A stretch of DNA of 64,000 nt from Aurelia coerulea (Eukaryota; Cnidaria; Scyphozoa; Semaeostomeae; Ulmaridae). The stretch is from assembly GCA_039566865.1 (NCBI GenBank), contig CM076949.1, forward strand, positions 22,110,501 through 22,174,500, written 5' to 3'. The translations under genes were made by a program, and so were the position numbers. The stretch's first letter is position 1. Each line of letters starts with the position of its first letter. The notes beneath the pieces were generated by a model. That model did no database searches and was not told the origin of the DNA. It saw only the letters and a program-made list of their open reading frames with translations. Positions 1 through 12,085 of this stretch are shown piece after piece.

Positions 1-397
1 CAAAGCACTATTGACTGCATATCGCTTATGAGCACTAGAAGAACACAATCAAACATTGCCCTTTTCTTTTGATCAGTCTTTCCTTCTTTCTTGCTTTCCT
101 CTTTACATTTTCAATCTTTATTTTTACTTTTCGTCCTGTCTTCTTTCCCTGTTCCATTTTTCATTCTTGTTTATTTCCTCATTCCTCTCTCCTATTCCTT
201 TCATTTCTTCTTTCCTCCCTTCTCATTCTCTCCTTTTTTCTCCCTTTATTCAGCTTGCTCTGTTCTTCTCCTTTTCTTCCTTCAAAACAAACGAGCTTTC
301 TGTGAAGCTGCTTCGTGACTTCATGCACTTTGTCCACCTCTGAAAATTACTTAACTGTGTACAAACCTTGAAAAAACAGTTCGCTCTTGCTGCTTAA
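1..397. other. Pyrimidine-rich stretch, no gene seen
   Basis: Positions about 55-290 of the plus strand are strongly C/T-rich, which keeps several frames open and yields Phe/Ser/Leu-rich translations without domain features. I see no splice-bounded exon, RNA gene or complete mobile element here. The stretch ends at the TTAA that flanks the first piggyBac-like foldback element. Confidence 0.5.
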
Positions 398-637
398 AGG
401 CACACTGTCGTGGCGGCGATTGGCCAGTCATAATGTTGAAAGAACTAACAAACAACCTTGCCTCTGAATAATTACCAAGCCTTTATGCTCTTGGGTCATT
501 CTTTGTTTCGAGAATAAAGGGAGTCAGAGCGTCATTACCTTCGTGAATTTCAGTGTACAGCGTAATTACTGAAGCTTGCCTAGTTCTATTCTTTTGTATT
601 GTTTTATTCATCCAATCAGTGCCACGACAGTGTGCCT
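398..637. repeat. piggyBac-like MITE, family G copy 1
   Basis: A 240-bp inverted-repeat element. It begins AGGCACACTGTCGTGGC and ends with the inverse (GCCACGACAGTGTGCCT), and TTAA lies on both sides (394-397 and 638-641). A TTAA target duplication is the mark of piggyBac-superfamily transposition. There is no coding capacity, so it would need a transposase from elsewhere. A second copy of exactly the same length lies at 37860-38099. Confidence 0.8.
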
Positions 638-3600
638 TTAAATGTCACTCCCAAGAGCTGGTAAGCACTAATTTGAGTGCTCCTTTCTTCTATCTTGACA
701 AGTTGAAAATTTCCACTGGATTCTGCTCTGTACGATTATCATAAATCATATAAATTTTCTGTCATAAGAAGCGTAGTTATTACAAAGTATAATTTGAAAA
801 GGTTGAAATTGTACTTCAAAGATGGTTTAATCATTATTTAATTCTCTCAGATCTTTGCATCAGAAGGTTCTTAAGATTACTGTTGCAACTTTTCGTTGGT
901 AAAGTAATTCATGTTTAACACAGTCAGCTCTAACCTCTTAGCGTTGCTTTGTTTCCTTCAATGATGCAAATATTTCTGGTCTTTTGAAAGTGCAAAATGT
1001 TTTCTCACCAAGTACATACTGTCTTTGTTTTCAAATAGGTTTATTTTGATTTAGATAATGTGTTCTTGCTGTCAAAGGTTTAGGAATGTATTGTTTACAA
1101 TGTCTCTGCTCTTGGGAATAGTATTCATAAGAAATTTCCTTTTTTATGTTAATGACAACTGCTGCGCTCTCATGGCCCCGACAACTTTTTCTCAAGAGAC
1201 GGTGAGATGTTTAATTCGGGTTAAAACATTGAAAGTAATTTCAATTCGCATTTGCAATCGCATCAGCAGGGCAAAACTTATGTTTTGATCGCTTGGTAAA
1301 AGATCTTTATACTCTAGATATTTACAGTTGTTCTATGCTTTCATTTTGCAAACAACTCGCTGTTTTTGGAGGAAAGCAAATTTACGAAACTGACAAGAGG
1401 TCTATTTTCTCATGGAGAAAGGTATCCACTTGAAGATAAAGCTTGTCAGAAGTTTGATAGATATCTTCGTAATGCTTATGGTTTCCTTGAAAGTAGTTAG
1501 CAAACGATTGCTTGTAGTAAACACACAGCACTAAACACAAACTGAAAATTTTCTGCACTATAGACTCTTTCTAAACGATGATCAAGTGTTTGGAAATTTC
1601 TTCATGCATCATCACTTGTTCGTCGTTTCTTTTTGCGCCTATTCCTGAAAGTTTTTGTGCTGTCTCGATGCAAATCTCAACTTTAAGTCCACATATCTGC
1701 ACATGTCAATCACTGATATCCAACCTTAATACATCAAAATTTAAGTTAGCAATCGAATATTCCCATAAATTGTTCTTTGAATTGGTTTGAGCAATTGATT
1801 TGCTATTAGAGCAGATCAAAGTTGCACCTTATTTTGTTGGGACCCAAGTTCATTCATCAGATGAAATACCTTAAAAGATTGTAGGCGTTTACTCTTAAAT
1901 GTATGGCTTTGCGATTAGCTTCAAGAGTGTACATTTGTTCTTTTTGATAAACAAGTCAAAGGAGCTGTTGAAATAATTTCTGGATGTATTCAGCTTTTAT
2001 TTCGAATAGAAAATATAAAGCATTGAAGTTAGGAACTTAAAATACTATTTTAATAATGCTGAAGAAGACAAATTTTAAGTTTTCAAATTCAGTTGTTGAT
2101 AATTATTCCTAAAACATGAAATCAAGTAATCTTTGTTCAATCTCTATAAGTGAGTTGCTTTTTCCTTTACATTTATCTTAATCATGTCAGCGGAGAAAAC
2201 TCGAGTTACGATGCAGGAGGGATCTGTAAGTTTATTTCATTTTTAGAGCTGTGAAACTAACTTTTAAAGACAGCAGTATCAAAGACTAACATTTATCTGA
2301 AGAGCTTAATTCTCTGAAAACTTTGTATTCAACAACTGCGACGTAGAAGCTACAGAATGTTCCATACTGGTGAAGATGGTGTGGATTCTCTTTTACACTG
2401 CATTTATCTCAGAATTATTGATTGCTTGTTTCATTTTGCCTGCGGAAAGAACACTTTTGTCAGCGTGAGAATTCGCTGGTCAGTGGGTGATCCCAAAAGA
2501 CGGGTTGACTTCTTGAAGAACGTTTAATCAGTCAAAAAACATTTTTTCATACATTTGAAGCTCAATTTTAGAATTGCTTTCCTATATTTACATCGCAACT
2601 CATGGATGTTTTCCCTCTTCTTCTCATCGTTCACTTTATATTATATCGCAGCTCGAATTTAGATAAACAATAGTTAAAATGTTTAGGACTTGTTGGCTCA
2701 CTGCTCAAAACATATGCAAGGTGCAAATGTTGTCAAAGCTAAGCTGATTGCCCCAAGATACAAGCATTCTTTGAAAGAATCCTTTAATGATGTTGAATAT
2801 AATTATCGAGCAAACGGTTCCGCGATACCAGTGTTTTCCTGGTTTTTTCTGTTTACTTGTTAAACATTGGTCAGTTTAGTCTCCTTGCTATGTCAGGAGT
2901 CGCCTCGCTAACTACCTTCTATCTTGTTGTTAAGAATCTTTTCAGGTGAACTAAACATTGTTGAAACTATACAATGAAGTTACAGTTGCAGGTAATTATA
3001 AATGGACGATCGCACCTTATTACGAAATCAACAGCTCGCCGAAATTTGAACAAATTTTACTTTGGTGTAATCAATCTGTGAATCGCCTTAAGCGGTAGAA
3101 GGTAGCAGATGCGTAACATTGGCTGTATGTAAGGCCTCTCCAAAATTCTGGGGAGTTAATATGGTTACGCTGTCTGAGATGTCTCCATTAGTTGTGCTTT
3201 CGATCATAACTCTTTTTTATCATGTGAAGAACCAAACTCATATTTGCACTTTGAAATAAGATTCGAAAGATAAGAAATAAGACATGGGAGATAGAACATT
3301 GGTTTGAAAATCAACTCTTGTAATTTCGTAATTGTTCTTGAGTAAGATTCCACAATTTGGAGATTAGTTGACATTTGTTGCATTATCATGGGGGGGGGGG
3401 GATTGTTAATATCGAGCTCTATTAACTAACTCATAGATGATAAAAGCTCAAATGTTTTAGCCCTGGTAATTTTCCGGCTGTTCCTCAAGATTTACAGATT
3501 GTAAATTCAAAGTTTACGGGAAGGTTCTTTTTTCAAGGTCACAAGAATTTATGGAAAATAATTCAGTCTTATTGAGCTACCAGATGCAAACTTTTCTTGG

Positions 3601-3765
3601 AAAATAGATGCTTTCATTGATTAATTGGGCCATTACCTGTTGTTTCCATGGTCCAGTATATATGAAGGGTGGGCATGTCACTCTGGGAACGATGGTCCTA
3701 CCTTTGTCTGAAAACCGCTAGTTCTCCAAATATATTTGCACCATCTTGTCCCAAAAACTGGTACG
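638..3765. other. About 3.1 kb with no recognisable gene
   Basis: AT-rich sequence with no convincing coding exon, tRNA or complete transposon. Two short plus-strand openings end at good splice donors (1100-1201 before GTGAGA; 2184-2225 before GTAAGT) but cannot be linked to anything. A poly-G run sits near 3391-3400. This could be intron or 5' flank of the Hox-like gene whose last exon is at 12.1 kb; that is only inference from position. Confidence 0.4.
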
Positions 3766-4005
3766 ACCGCTTTGGTGAAAAATTTAAAATCCTGTCCTTT
3801 TTCCAGAAAGTAACCAGACAAAGGAAGAACCGCTTTGGTGAAAAATTTAAAATCCTGTCCTTTTTTCCAGAAATTTTGCGGACAAAGGTAGAACGGCTTA
3901 TGTTAAAATTTGAAATATTGGTTTTTTTGTGCTTAAACTTAGTGACAAGGGAGAACCAGCTTACAGGTAAACTTCAGGATTTTGATCAGATAGGAAGTTA
4001 GAAAA
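3766..4005 (+). repeat. Tandem repeat, about 63-bp unit, four degenerate copies
   Basis: Units start near 3766, 3829, 3893 and 3955. The first two are nearly identical (CCGCTTTGGTGAAAAATTTA core) and the last two are diverged. Because 63 bp is 21 codons, a 110-codon plus-strand frame (3669-4001) stays open and encodes a 21-residue repeat. I read this as a by-product of the period rather than a gene. Confidence 0.6.
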
Positions 4006-4940
4006 TTTGATTATTATGATAAACTGATGGAGCAGAAAGATTGACATTCAAATTTTACCTTTGTCCCAAAAACTGGTTGTTTTGGGCAGGAAAGTCGTAC
4101 TGTGTGATAAAAGAACAGGTTATTTTTTCCATTTCCTTTGGACAAACATAGGGTCAAATATTTTGCCCGCTCCTGAAGCATCCTTGAGAAAAGTATGAAT
4201 CTGCCCAATTTCTCAAGAATTAGTGCGATCTACTATAAAACAGGACTGCTTTGTTGGACTATCGTCACCTTTTAAACACACCTATGTTCAACGCCCATTT
4301 CTCCCACTACACTGGCCCCAATTTTATCCCCCAAGATACCTTTAATCTACTCTGTCTTCACTGTTCCCATAAATTGTTTTTACCTGTGTCCAGACTGGAA
4401 AGCTCACAGATTGAAACACTTGGAATAAATTTACTATATTCTGAATTCTCTATATGGTATATTACTGTATACGAGCTAGGTTACTGTATGCAAGCTAGGG
4501 ACCAAAGCGAAGCATGAATTTAACAATAGAAAAAAGACAATTCAAACCCCAAATCTATTTACAGTTTGCGTGAGATATAACCTTATTACGTGATCGGAAA
4601 ATCCCTTCAGGGTATAACTATTAAAGAAACCATTAGCGGTGACTTGGAAATCGGACAATGCCGCACGCCACTGATGGAAAAACTAACAGATCTTAAACAT
4701 ATCCTATTTAGAATCAAACAGGCTTTTTAAGGTATCTTTGTGGTTTGTTTATGAAGATGAATTGTCTTGGATATGTCTGGAAAATAGTCGAGATTTTCTA
4801 TCCCGGTTGAGCCAGAAAAAGTACCGCTTTCGAAAATTCATATCGCCAAGAGTACTCAACGGATTTGAATGATTCGAATTATAGTTAAACTCACGACATA
4901 ATCATCATCATCACAACAGTCATTTGATTCAGGAGCTGTG
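4006..4940. other. No gene seen; family I remnant near 4745-4880
   Basis: An open plus-strand frame (4251-4517) has no splice context or recognisable domain. Sequence around 4745-4880 is an inverted remnant of the dispersed repeat seen at 45.8-46.1 kb; they share the stretch around GAGTACTC and the adjacent GAATGATTCGAATT. Nothing else is recognised. Confidence 0.4.
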
Positions 4941-5132
4941 AACAAGGGCAGATTTTGTAATACAATAGCAACAGTTGCGTTTGATTGACACCTCAATTCA
5001 AAGCGATTAGCGGATGCAGACAAAGGAAATTCTCTCAACCAGTAATTCAAAATAAACAAAGCCGCAAAAGTTTCCCCGAAACCAATAAGGCAAACTCTCG
5101 TCTTGTGCAAGCGAAAGGTGGTTTTTAAGAGA
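4941..5132. repeat. hAT-like MITE family A, left arm only
   Basis: The terminal motif AACAAGGGCAGATTTTGTAA and the following arm match the left arm of the full 590-bp family A elements. The copy stops at the point where intact copies enter their central spacer. The recurrent opposite-strand frame of this family is partly present. Confidence 0.6.
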
Positions 5133-5528
5133 AGTTATGTGCTTATAGCGAAATAAGAAGGGTAAATCTAAAGCTCTGAGAGCCCAAAGAGTAGATTTCA
5201 TTTGATTTCACACCTCCATTGAAGCAACCATAGTGTTTTGTTTTTGTGTGTTTAATTTGATTGAGTAAACTCAGACGTGTGAACTCTATCCTTTAGTGGT
5301 CTTTAGAAAACGAATTGCTTTGTCTTTTCAGCAGCGTCAAGAAGAATAGATTTCACACCTCTGCCTTGCCAGCCAAATTACTGCTTTGCTCTCTCGGTTT
5401 GTTTTGGTACAGTGCTCTGAGAGGTGTGAGACCTGTTCCTTGGAAAAGCGAATCGCTTTGTCTTTCAGCAGCCGCAAGAATAGATTTCAAACTTTTCCTT
5501 CCCAACCAATTTGCTTCCCTCTCTCTGT
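5133..5528. repeat. Dispersed repeat family J
   Basis: Contains two related, diverged blocks sharing the sequence around TAGATTTCACACCTC and an 'ATTGCTTTGTCTT'-type segment. Similar sequence lies beside hAT-like or homeobox sequence at 11820-12000 and 17410-17609, and partly at 6123-6260. I saw no termini or target duplication, so its class is unknown. Confidence 0.45.
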
Positions 5529-6122
5529 TAACAAGGGCAGATTTTGTAATACAATAGCACGAGTTGCTTTTGTTGACACCTCAATTCGATTAGCGATCAC
5601 AGACAAAGGAAATTCTCTCAACCAGTAATTCAAAATAAACAAAGCTGCAAAATTTTCTCTGAAACCCAGGTAGCTAGCTCGCTCGCTGTGCATTCCAGAC
5701 ATTATTTTTAAGGGCAAACATGAGCATAGATCGAAAGAAGAAGGATATATCTACACATCTGCCGTGGGCATTTTATTTCTTTGGTCCAGAAGCTGAGCAG
5801 TAAATGTTTTGATAACACCCAAAAAATAAGAGAATTGAATCGCCTCCTAAACGGCTTTTGAACCAACAAATAAAATGCCCGCAGCAGATGTGTAGATGCA
5901 TCCTTCTTCTTTCGATCTATGCTCGTGTTTGCCCTTAAAAACAGTTTCTGGAGTGCACAACGAGCTAGCCAGCTACCTGGTTTTCAAAGAAACTTTTGCG
6001 GCTTTGTTTGTTTTTAATTACTGGTTGAGAGAATTTCCTTTGTCTGCGATCGATAATCGCTTTGAATTGCGGTGTCAATCAAAATCAACTCATGCTACTG
6101 TCTTACAAAATCTGTCCTTGTT
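5529..6122. repeat. hAT-like MITE family A, full length
   Basis: About 594 bp with long inverted arms (TAACAAGGGCAGATTTTG on the left, CAAAATCTGTCCTTGTT on the right) and a central spacer. Other copies of this family have clear 8-bp target duplications, typical of hAT elements. Here I cannot find one, perhaps because the left flank is older repeat sequence (family J). Confidence 0.7.
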
Positions 6123-6485
6123 CTTTGCTCTCTCTCTATGTTGCTTTGAGAGGTGCGAAGTTCTGAAGAGGTGGGAAGAAGGCATTTCTTTGAAAAACTA
6201 ATCGCTTTATCATTTCGGCAGCTTGAATCTTTGTTTTGCTAAATTCTCTCTTGTTATCGCAAAACAAAATATGAGTTTTCCACAAAATGTCATGGTCCGT
6301 TAAAGGCAGTCTATGATGCATTTGATTGGGTGATAATGACAATACAAAGAATTAGGAAATTGAATGGCTGCTGGTCCTACTGACTTGCTACGGCCGAGCT
6401 CTGTTAAAAAAACAGGTCGTTTATTGTTATCAAATTTTCAGCATTTATTGCACAAAACAATATCTGGAAGATTTAGAAGTTCAGA
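6123..6485. other. No gene seen
   Basis: The start resembles dispersed family J; the rest is unrecognised AT-rich sequence. Short frames on both strands lack splice or domain support. Confidence 0.35.
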
Positions 6486-6968
6486 GCCCTATCAAACCTT
6501 AACTTTTTTTTGCGTTGTTTTGTCAAAGACCCAAAAATATTTATAAATGATAAAAGGTTTGCTTTTGATACAGCAAGGCAGAGAAATTATAGGTTGAAAA
6601 ATCTTATGTTGAGCTATAGTTTTGAAGCAAAATGCTCAATCTTGCGCGAGAGTCAAAATTTTCAGATTTTTATCATTATTGCAGTCTCCAATAAAAGTCC
6701 GCATTTCTGTTTATGACCAAACTGGAAGCTTTGCATGCACAAAGAAATTGATCTGGCATTGATCAATGCTTTTTTGCAATATGGTTCAAAACCAGGTAGC
6801 CCTGAAAAGAACTAAATTCGCTACTTGTGAAACCAATTACAAGAAGAACTACATATTGGATAATAATTTGGTCCTTGGTCTACTTGATAAAAAAGAAAAT
6901 CGAAGATCGGCTCTGTAATCAAATTTTGGTGATTTTTAAACCGGAGTACTTTTTTTTGGGACACCCGG
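6486..6968. repeat. Tc1/mariner-like MITE family D, truncated
   Basis: Reverse-oriented relative of the complete copy at 7720-8265. It keeps the right-hand terminus (AAACCGGAGTACTTTTTTTT then GGGACACCCGG) followed by TA, but the other terminal repeat is missing. No coding capacity. Confidence 0.65.
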
Positions 6969-7719
6969 TACTTTGCCGAACGTTCGGAACAACTTCACGA
7001 GACAACTGTTTTCTTTTGGAATATTAATTTCAATTTTTCTCTGCGGGCGAAAGGTTGAGTTACGTTATGGTTCCTCTGTGAGTGAGCAGATAGTGTTAAC
7101 GAAGAGAGAATAGACTTAGGCAATATCAAGTCTCACAACGCCGTGAAGATTTCAGGCGAAAGAGTGGGTGATAATTTACATGACTACCATGACACTGAGC
7201 CAATCTGTTATTCAAGCACTCTTGGAAAGAATTTATAGACGTTGGATTGTTAGTTGTCATTGCTACAGAGGTGGTCGCTGATTGTTTCCTCTCCAAGAGA
7301 TCCAGTCGATAATCTTGTACTGTCTGTAACTGTTGTTCACAGAACGTCTCGCACAATATCGAGTGGATACGAGAACAAAGAAGCGCAATATATTTGATCT
7401 AGCTGACGGCAAGAACAAAGGATTTACCTAAGGAAAAAATGTTTTTTTTGGTCCTAACAAAGTGAAAATCAAGAGTGAAATTGCGATCAAATTGCCACAG
7501 GGTTTTGTCGATAATTTGAGATGTTGGGCATAAGGTGGTGTCTTGCATTGTGTTGGTTGGTTTTATACCCTGAGGGTACATGTAAATTTTAATCCCGTCA
7601 TTAGCTATTGGTACAAACTTCAGTTTTGAGCTTAACTGTTTTCGTACATACCAAATGATGTTAAAAGAGAATATTTACAGGGTGTCCGAAAATGACATAT
7701 CTCCGTTTGCCAACTTGTA
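6969..7719. other. No gene seen
   Basis: Unrecognised AT-rich sequence. A short stretch at 7676-7690 resembles a decayed family D terminus (TACAGGGTGTCC). The minus-strand frames here have no domain or splice support. Confidence 0.35.
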
Positions 7720-8265
7720 CCGGGTGTCCCAAAAAAAGTACTCCCGTTTGAAAAATCACCAAAATTTGCTTACACAACCGATCTTAAATTTTCTTTTTTT
7801 GTCAAGTAGATCAAGGACCAAATAATTTTCCCAGATATAGCAAATTTTGTAATTGGTTTAAAAATTAGCAAATTTAGCTCTTTTTGGAGTTACCTGGTTT
7901 TGAATCATACTGCAAAAAATCACTGGTGATTTTTCAGATCAAATTTTTGTGCATGGAAAGCTTCTAATTTGGTCATGAATGAAAGAAAGAAATGCACAAT
8001 ATCCTTAGAGACTTAAATGATGTTATAAAATCTGAAAATTTTGACTCGTAGGCACGATTGAGTATTTTGCTTAAAAACTATAGCTCAAAATAAGGTTTTT
8101 CAACCTGGAATTTTTCTACCTTGTTGTATCAAAAGCAAAACTTTTACAATCTAGAAATATTTTTGGGTCCTTGACAAAACAAGTGAAAAAGAAAATTTTA
8201 TCAAAGGTTTGATAATTGATTTTTGGTGATTTTTTAAACCGGAGTACTTTTTTTGGGACACCCAG
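7720..8265. repeat. Tc1/mariner-like MITE family D, complete
   Basis: 546-bp foldback element with terminal inverted repeats CCGGGTGTCCCAAAAAAAGT / ...TTTTTTTGGGACACCCAG, flanked by TA on both sides (7718-7719 and 8266-8267). TA duplications are typical of Tc1/mariner/IS630-type transposition. The same TA-CCGGGTGTCCC junction recurs at 37679 and 62909, which supports the boundary. Confidence 0.75.
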
Positions 8266-8269
8266 TACT

Positions 8270-8580
8270 ATCATGAATTATGGACCGATTTAAATGAAGC
8301 TCAAATCATTGTGCAGCTGAAAGCCTGACTTAGATTTAGAAAATCATTTCACTAAAATCGGTCATACATTTACAAAAATACGGGTTATTTCGCTTCGGAG
8401 GTATTTTGAACATACTTCAAAGAGAATTGATATTTTGATAACGTTTATCCGAAGTTTCAGCTTCAAAAAAACTCTAGAACCATATGACCGATTTTATTCA
8501 AACAAATTTCTTTATCTAAGTTGGCCTTTGTGCTTCAAAATGGTAGGTATTTCATTCAAATTGGTGCATAATTAATGATT
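8270..8580. repeat. Family I foldback element
   Basis: The left end (ATCATGAATTATGGACCGATTT) and right end (CAAATTGGTGCATAATTAAT) are imperfect inverted repeats of each other. Related sequence lies at 45822-46110 in an aGPCR intron. No target duplication was defined, so the transposon class is unknown. Confidence 0.5.
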
Positions 8581-10481
8581 TTACGGCTTGGCAATCACTG
8601 ATATCTCATTTTCCGGTAAATTAACACGATTATCATAAAGGGTGAATCAGGTCGTATCGCTCACGCAGGCTACTGTAATGAGGATGCTTCATCTCGAGGT
8701 CCCTAAAACAGGCCAAAATTCTTTTATCAAATTCGCTAGCAATCTAGCCTCATGATTAGAGAAAATATTGAATGACAAAAGAAGGCTGGATGACATTCCT
8801 TATGCAGCAGTATTTTTGTGTACCAAGTAAGATGTTTGAGTACTTGAATAGACAGCTTGAGTTTGTAAATTAGCAAATCAGTTGCCAAAAAACCAAGCAA
8901 CTTTTGAAATTTAATGGGGCTCTTTCATCCGGCATGCTTTGCGCGCGTCACCTCTGTGTTGTCGCCATTTTCATGGACCATAAAAATGGCAACAAAAAAG
9001 ATAGCACATTAGAGATACTTTCGCTAAGCATGCCGGTTGAAAAGGTCCCTTTAAATATGATGCTTGAAATTTCTTCATTATTTCAAATCAACGATGATTT
9101 CCTTAGGTATGGAAAGGGTGTTAAAAACAACAGGGGCTACCCAAGAAAAGCATAAACTTATGATACATGGCATTGAACTGAATTGGCACAAGATTGTTCG
9201 ATGAAGCAATCTTGCTGATCTCCTTTCTACTGAAATATAAACTTCCTCCGCTTGCACTTCGTAGAACTTGAGATATAAACTGATAAAGCGTCTGTATCGT
9301 GTTTGAGTAGCAATTTTGAGTTGCTTCGACAAGCTGAAGTTGAGCCCTTATCTGATAGCCAATGAGATAATTTGATTTACCTGTCTAATTCACTTTCAAC
9401 TATTAGAAACATATTCGAAAAAAATTGCCCTTAACTTTAGAATAGCATTACTTCGAGAGTATGATCCAAAAACAAAATGCAAAGAACTGCGTTAAAAGAA
9501 CATAAGTCAAAAATTTAAGTTAAGCTTCAGAAATAGGAGGCTATACCAAGTACAGGGCCATTTTTGGGACACTCTGTATATTCAGGGCTTGTTACTCGTA
9601 TTCGAAAATACAGAATAAGTCAAAAGTTCAACACCAAAGGTTCAGATGAGGAACTCAACGAAGAAGGCATTTCGTTGTGAAATACGGGGATCCTTTTTAT
9701 TTCATTACGGCCAGTACGGCCAGACAAAAATATCCCTTTTTCTGATTCTCTCGTTCGACGTTTTCAGTTGCTTTTGAAAGGTGTTCCAAAATTCAGCGAC
9801 TAAACTTTGAAATGAACCAAACGAATAAGGCACATCATTGTGAAATAGGAGTAGCCTTGTTATAATATTATGGCCAGACGGAAATAGGCAGTCAGGAGAC
9901 AAGGACGATTTACGAATCTGTTTAGTACAACGAATGCAGAACGCGCTTCGTTTGAAGAATTACAACCACTGAAATGTTGGACTGTGAAGCATCAGTCATT
10001 AGATACGGTGAACAAGTTTAATGTCGAAAAAGCCATAAATTTTGAACCACAAAAAACGTAGTGCGGATACGAGTGAAGAGCCCTCGCACGATTAAGGATA
10101 AGAGCTACGCACTTGTTGAAAAGCAAATAATCGTTCCAACAATTTATGGATTGTTCATTTTTAGAGGCTAATTATGCGTTTTATAGCCTGGTTCACTGCG
10201 AGCAGTTGATAGTTAGTTCATGTTCAGAGTTGTGCTAGAAAAAAGATTCTCCATGCCTTGGGCCAAGACTTAGCAAGCACCGTGGTCCTTGAACCGATAG
10301 AAAAAGGCCCTTCGATGTGTTTTTGAAGGCAATCAGAAGAGCACATATTTATGTTAAAGTATCTTCAGTGTTTATAGATTTGTTGTGCTTGGAGGGATTG
10401 CGCAAGGGTAAATATGCTTGTCTGTAAATAAACACAGAAAACACTCAGAAATGTCACTTTTTCTTTGGCTATGCCTATGCA
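8581..10481. other. About 1.9 kb with no recognisable gene
   Basis: Contains scattered short frames, including 8904-9155 (+) and 9078-9332 (-), without splice-bounded exons or domains. Around 9540-9590 there is a fragment resembling a family D terminus. Nothing else is recognised. Confidence 0.35.
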
Positions 10482-10991
10482 AGCATATGGCTCAAATCTT
10501 TCAATTTTTTGAAAAGGCCTGTGTAAAATTCTATTGCAATTTTCTTTGCACTGGATGGCTTGAAAGGAACCTATGCTACTTTGCTGTAAATCTGCCGTGG
10601 AAATTTTTGATGTCTTGATTTTTTCAAAATGGCGGCAGTTCGATTATTTTTGAAAAAATTCATGGAAAATTTTGAATGAATTTAGATCATCGTAAATCCT
10701 AAACTAATTGAGGAAACATTATATAACTTTCAAGAAAACCATAGTTTATGAAGGTCTACAATATGGTGGCAAGCAGAAATCTGTAGCTTTTCCAGTTTAG
10801 GATTTAGAAATTTGATGACGTTATAGCCTCAAATTTAATAAATGCCGCCATATTGAAACTAATCAAGATATCAATAAATTGCCACGGCAGATTTATAGCA
10901 AGAAACCCTAAGTTCCTTTCAAGTCATTTATTGCAAAGAGAACTGCAATAGAATTTTACACCGACCTTTTTAAAGATTTGAGCGCTATGTT
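10482..10991. repeat. Mutator-like MITE, subfamily C
   Basis: 510-bp foldback element with ends AGCATATGGCTCAAATCTTT / ...AAAGATTTGAGCGCTATGTT. The flanks are GCCTATGCA (10473-10481) and GACTATGCA (10992-11000), a 9-bp duplication with one mismatch. It is related to the 525-bp family B at 12.4, 24.4 and 40.4 kb but clearly diverged from it. Confidence 0.65.
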
Positions 10992-11379
10992 GACTATGCA
11001 ATGTTCACGCCACATGTGCAACTTCGATATGAATGGGATATTTTTAGCTTTTTGGCTCTTTGCAAGTGCAAGCTTGTAATCTTTTACAAACCCTTTAATT
11101 GCTCCAAATAAGTCGAAAGATGATAGATTATTCGTTCATTGAAGATTGAATTTATTTATGAGGATTTGATTGTAAGATTTAGTACTCACTCGAGGTAGCT
11201 TTCAGATAAAGAAATGGCCTCAAAATAGCTTGTTATGAGAGCTTGTCGATCATGATTTATCTTTCCCATTTATAACCATATTTCATCCTTGAGAAATACT
11301 TCAATCTACCATCATATCCATGTTTGTTAATAGTTTACATGTTAAAGGTTAATTAATAGAAAGAGGTTATTTATTATTG
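10992..11379. other. No gene seen
   Basis: AT-rich sequence without a supported exon, RNA gene or repeat boundary. Confidence 0.35.
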
Positions 11380-11470
11380 TGTAATATCATTGCTAGGTTA
11401 CAATTTGTATAGAAAATGAGAAGAACGGGGCCCAGTACAGAGCCTTGTGGTACACCTGTTGACATCTTTT
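11380..11470 (-). pseudogene. LINE reverse-transcriptase fragment
   Basis: On the minus strand a short stretch reads GVPQGSVLGPVLL, the hallmark motif of non-LTR retrotransposon reverse transcriptases located just before the catalytic FxDD box. No catalytic box or longer frame follows, so this is a dead fragment. It is too short to assign a clade; other LINE remnants in the window are at 22.2, 47.6 and 63.3 kb. Confidence 0.7.
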
Positions 11471-11819
11471 GAAACGTAGCACATCTATTTTTGGTTGATC
11501 GCTTTGCTTGCGCTGTTTAAAGGCAATCTGTCCCCTTCGATGAATGAATATAAAATCGATAAAGATCTCTGTTGTATATTCCAGAAGTTGGTTTTAATTC
11601 GCTTTATCCAAAGAAGTCAGGGTAATAGAGACTCAGTGATGCATGAATTTGGCTGCAGCGTAAATAAGGTAAATAAAGCAGTAACCAAGGTCAGAACAAT
11701 AGGGGACAGATTGCTTTTAAGTCAGGAACATAACAAGGCCGAAGAGTTTTTATCTGATCCGACATTGGATCAATAAAAAGCGTTCTTTGAGCAGCAAGGG
11801 CGAGTATTAGACACATCAA
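11471..11819. other. No supported gene
   Basis: A 93-codon plus-strand frame (11495-11776) has no domain, acceptor or donor that would make it a convincing exon. In particular it does not look like the missing first exon of the Hox-like gene, as it shows no clear YPWM-type motif. Confidence 0.3.
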
Positions 11820-12000
11820 TTTCTCAGCCTCAAGAATGCATTTCACACCTTCCATGTAGCTAACCATAATGCTTTGCCTTCTTTGTTTATTTTGATCTGA
11901 GTGCACTCACAGGTTTGCAATCTATTCTTTGGAATAGCCAATCGCTTTGTCCTCTCGGAAACCTAAATCTTTTGTTTTACAAAATTCTCCCATGCTTCTC
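11820..12000. repeat. Dispersed repeat family J copy
   Basis: Shares blocks such as ATTTCACACCTTC and AATCGCTTTGTCCTCTCGGA with copies at 5133-5528 and 17410-17609. It ends about 85 bp before the splice acceptor of the homeobox exon. Confidence 0.45.
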
Positions 12001-12085
12001 TGAGCACTAAGCAAGTTTGAATTGCTTTGCGTAAACACTGGTATTGGCAGTATTTTTGTGACCATTTCTTTTCATCTTATCATAG

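Noticed and set aside
56..343. Overlapping plus-strand frames at the left edge
   Set aside because: They are open only because the strand is C/T-rich; the translations are Phe/Ser/Leu runs without domains or splice context.
4251..4517. 88-codon plus-strand frame as the missing Hox first exon
   Set aside because: No YPWM-type motif, no ATG in good context at its start and no donor that phases with the homeobox exon.
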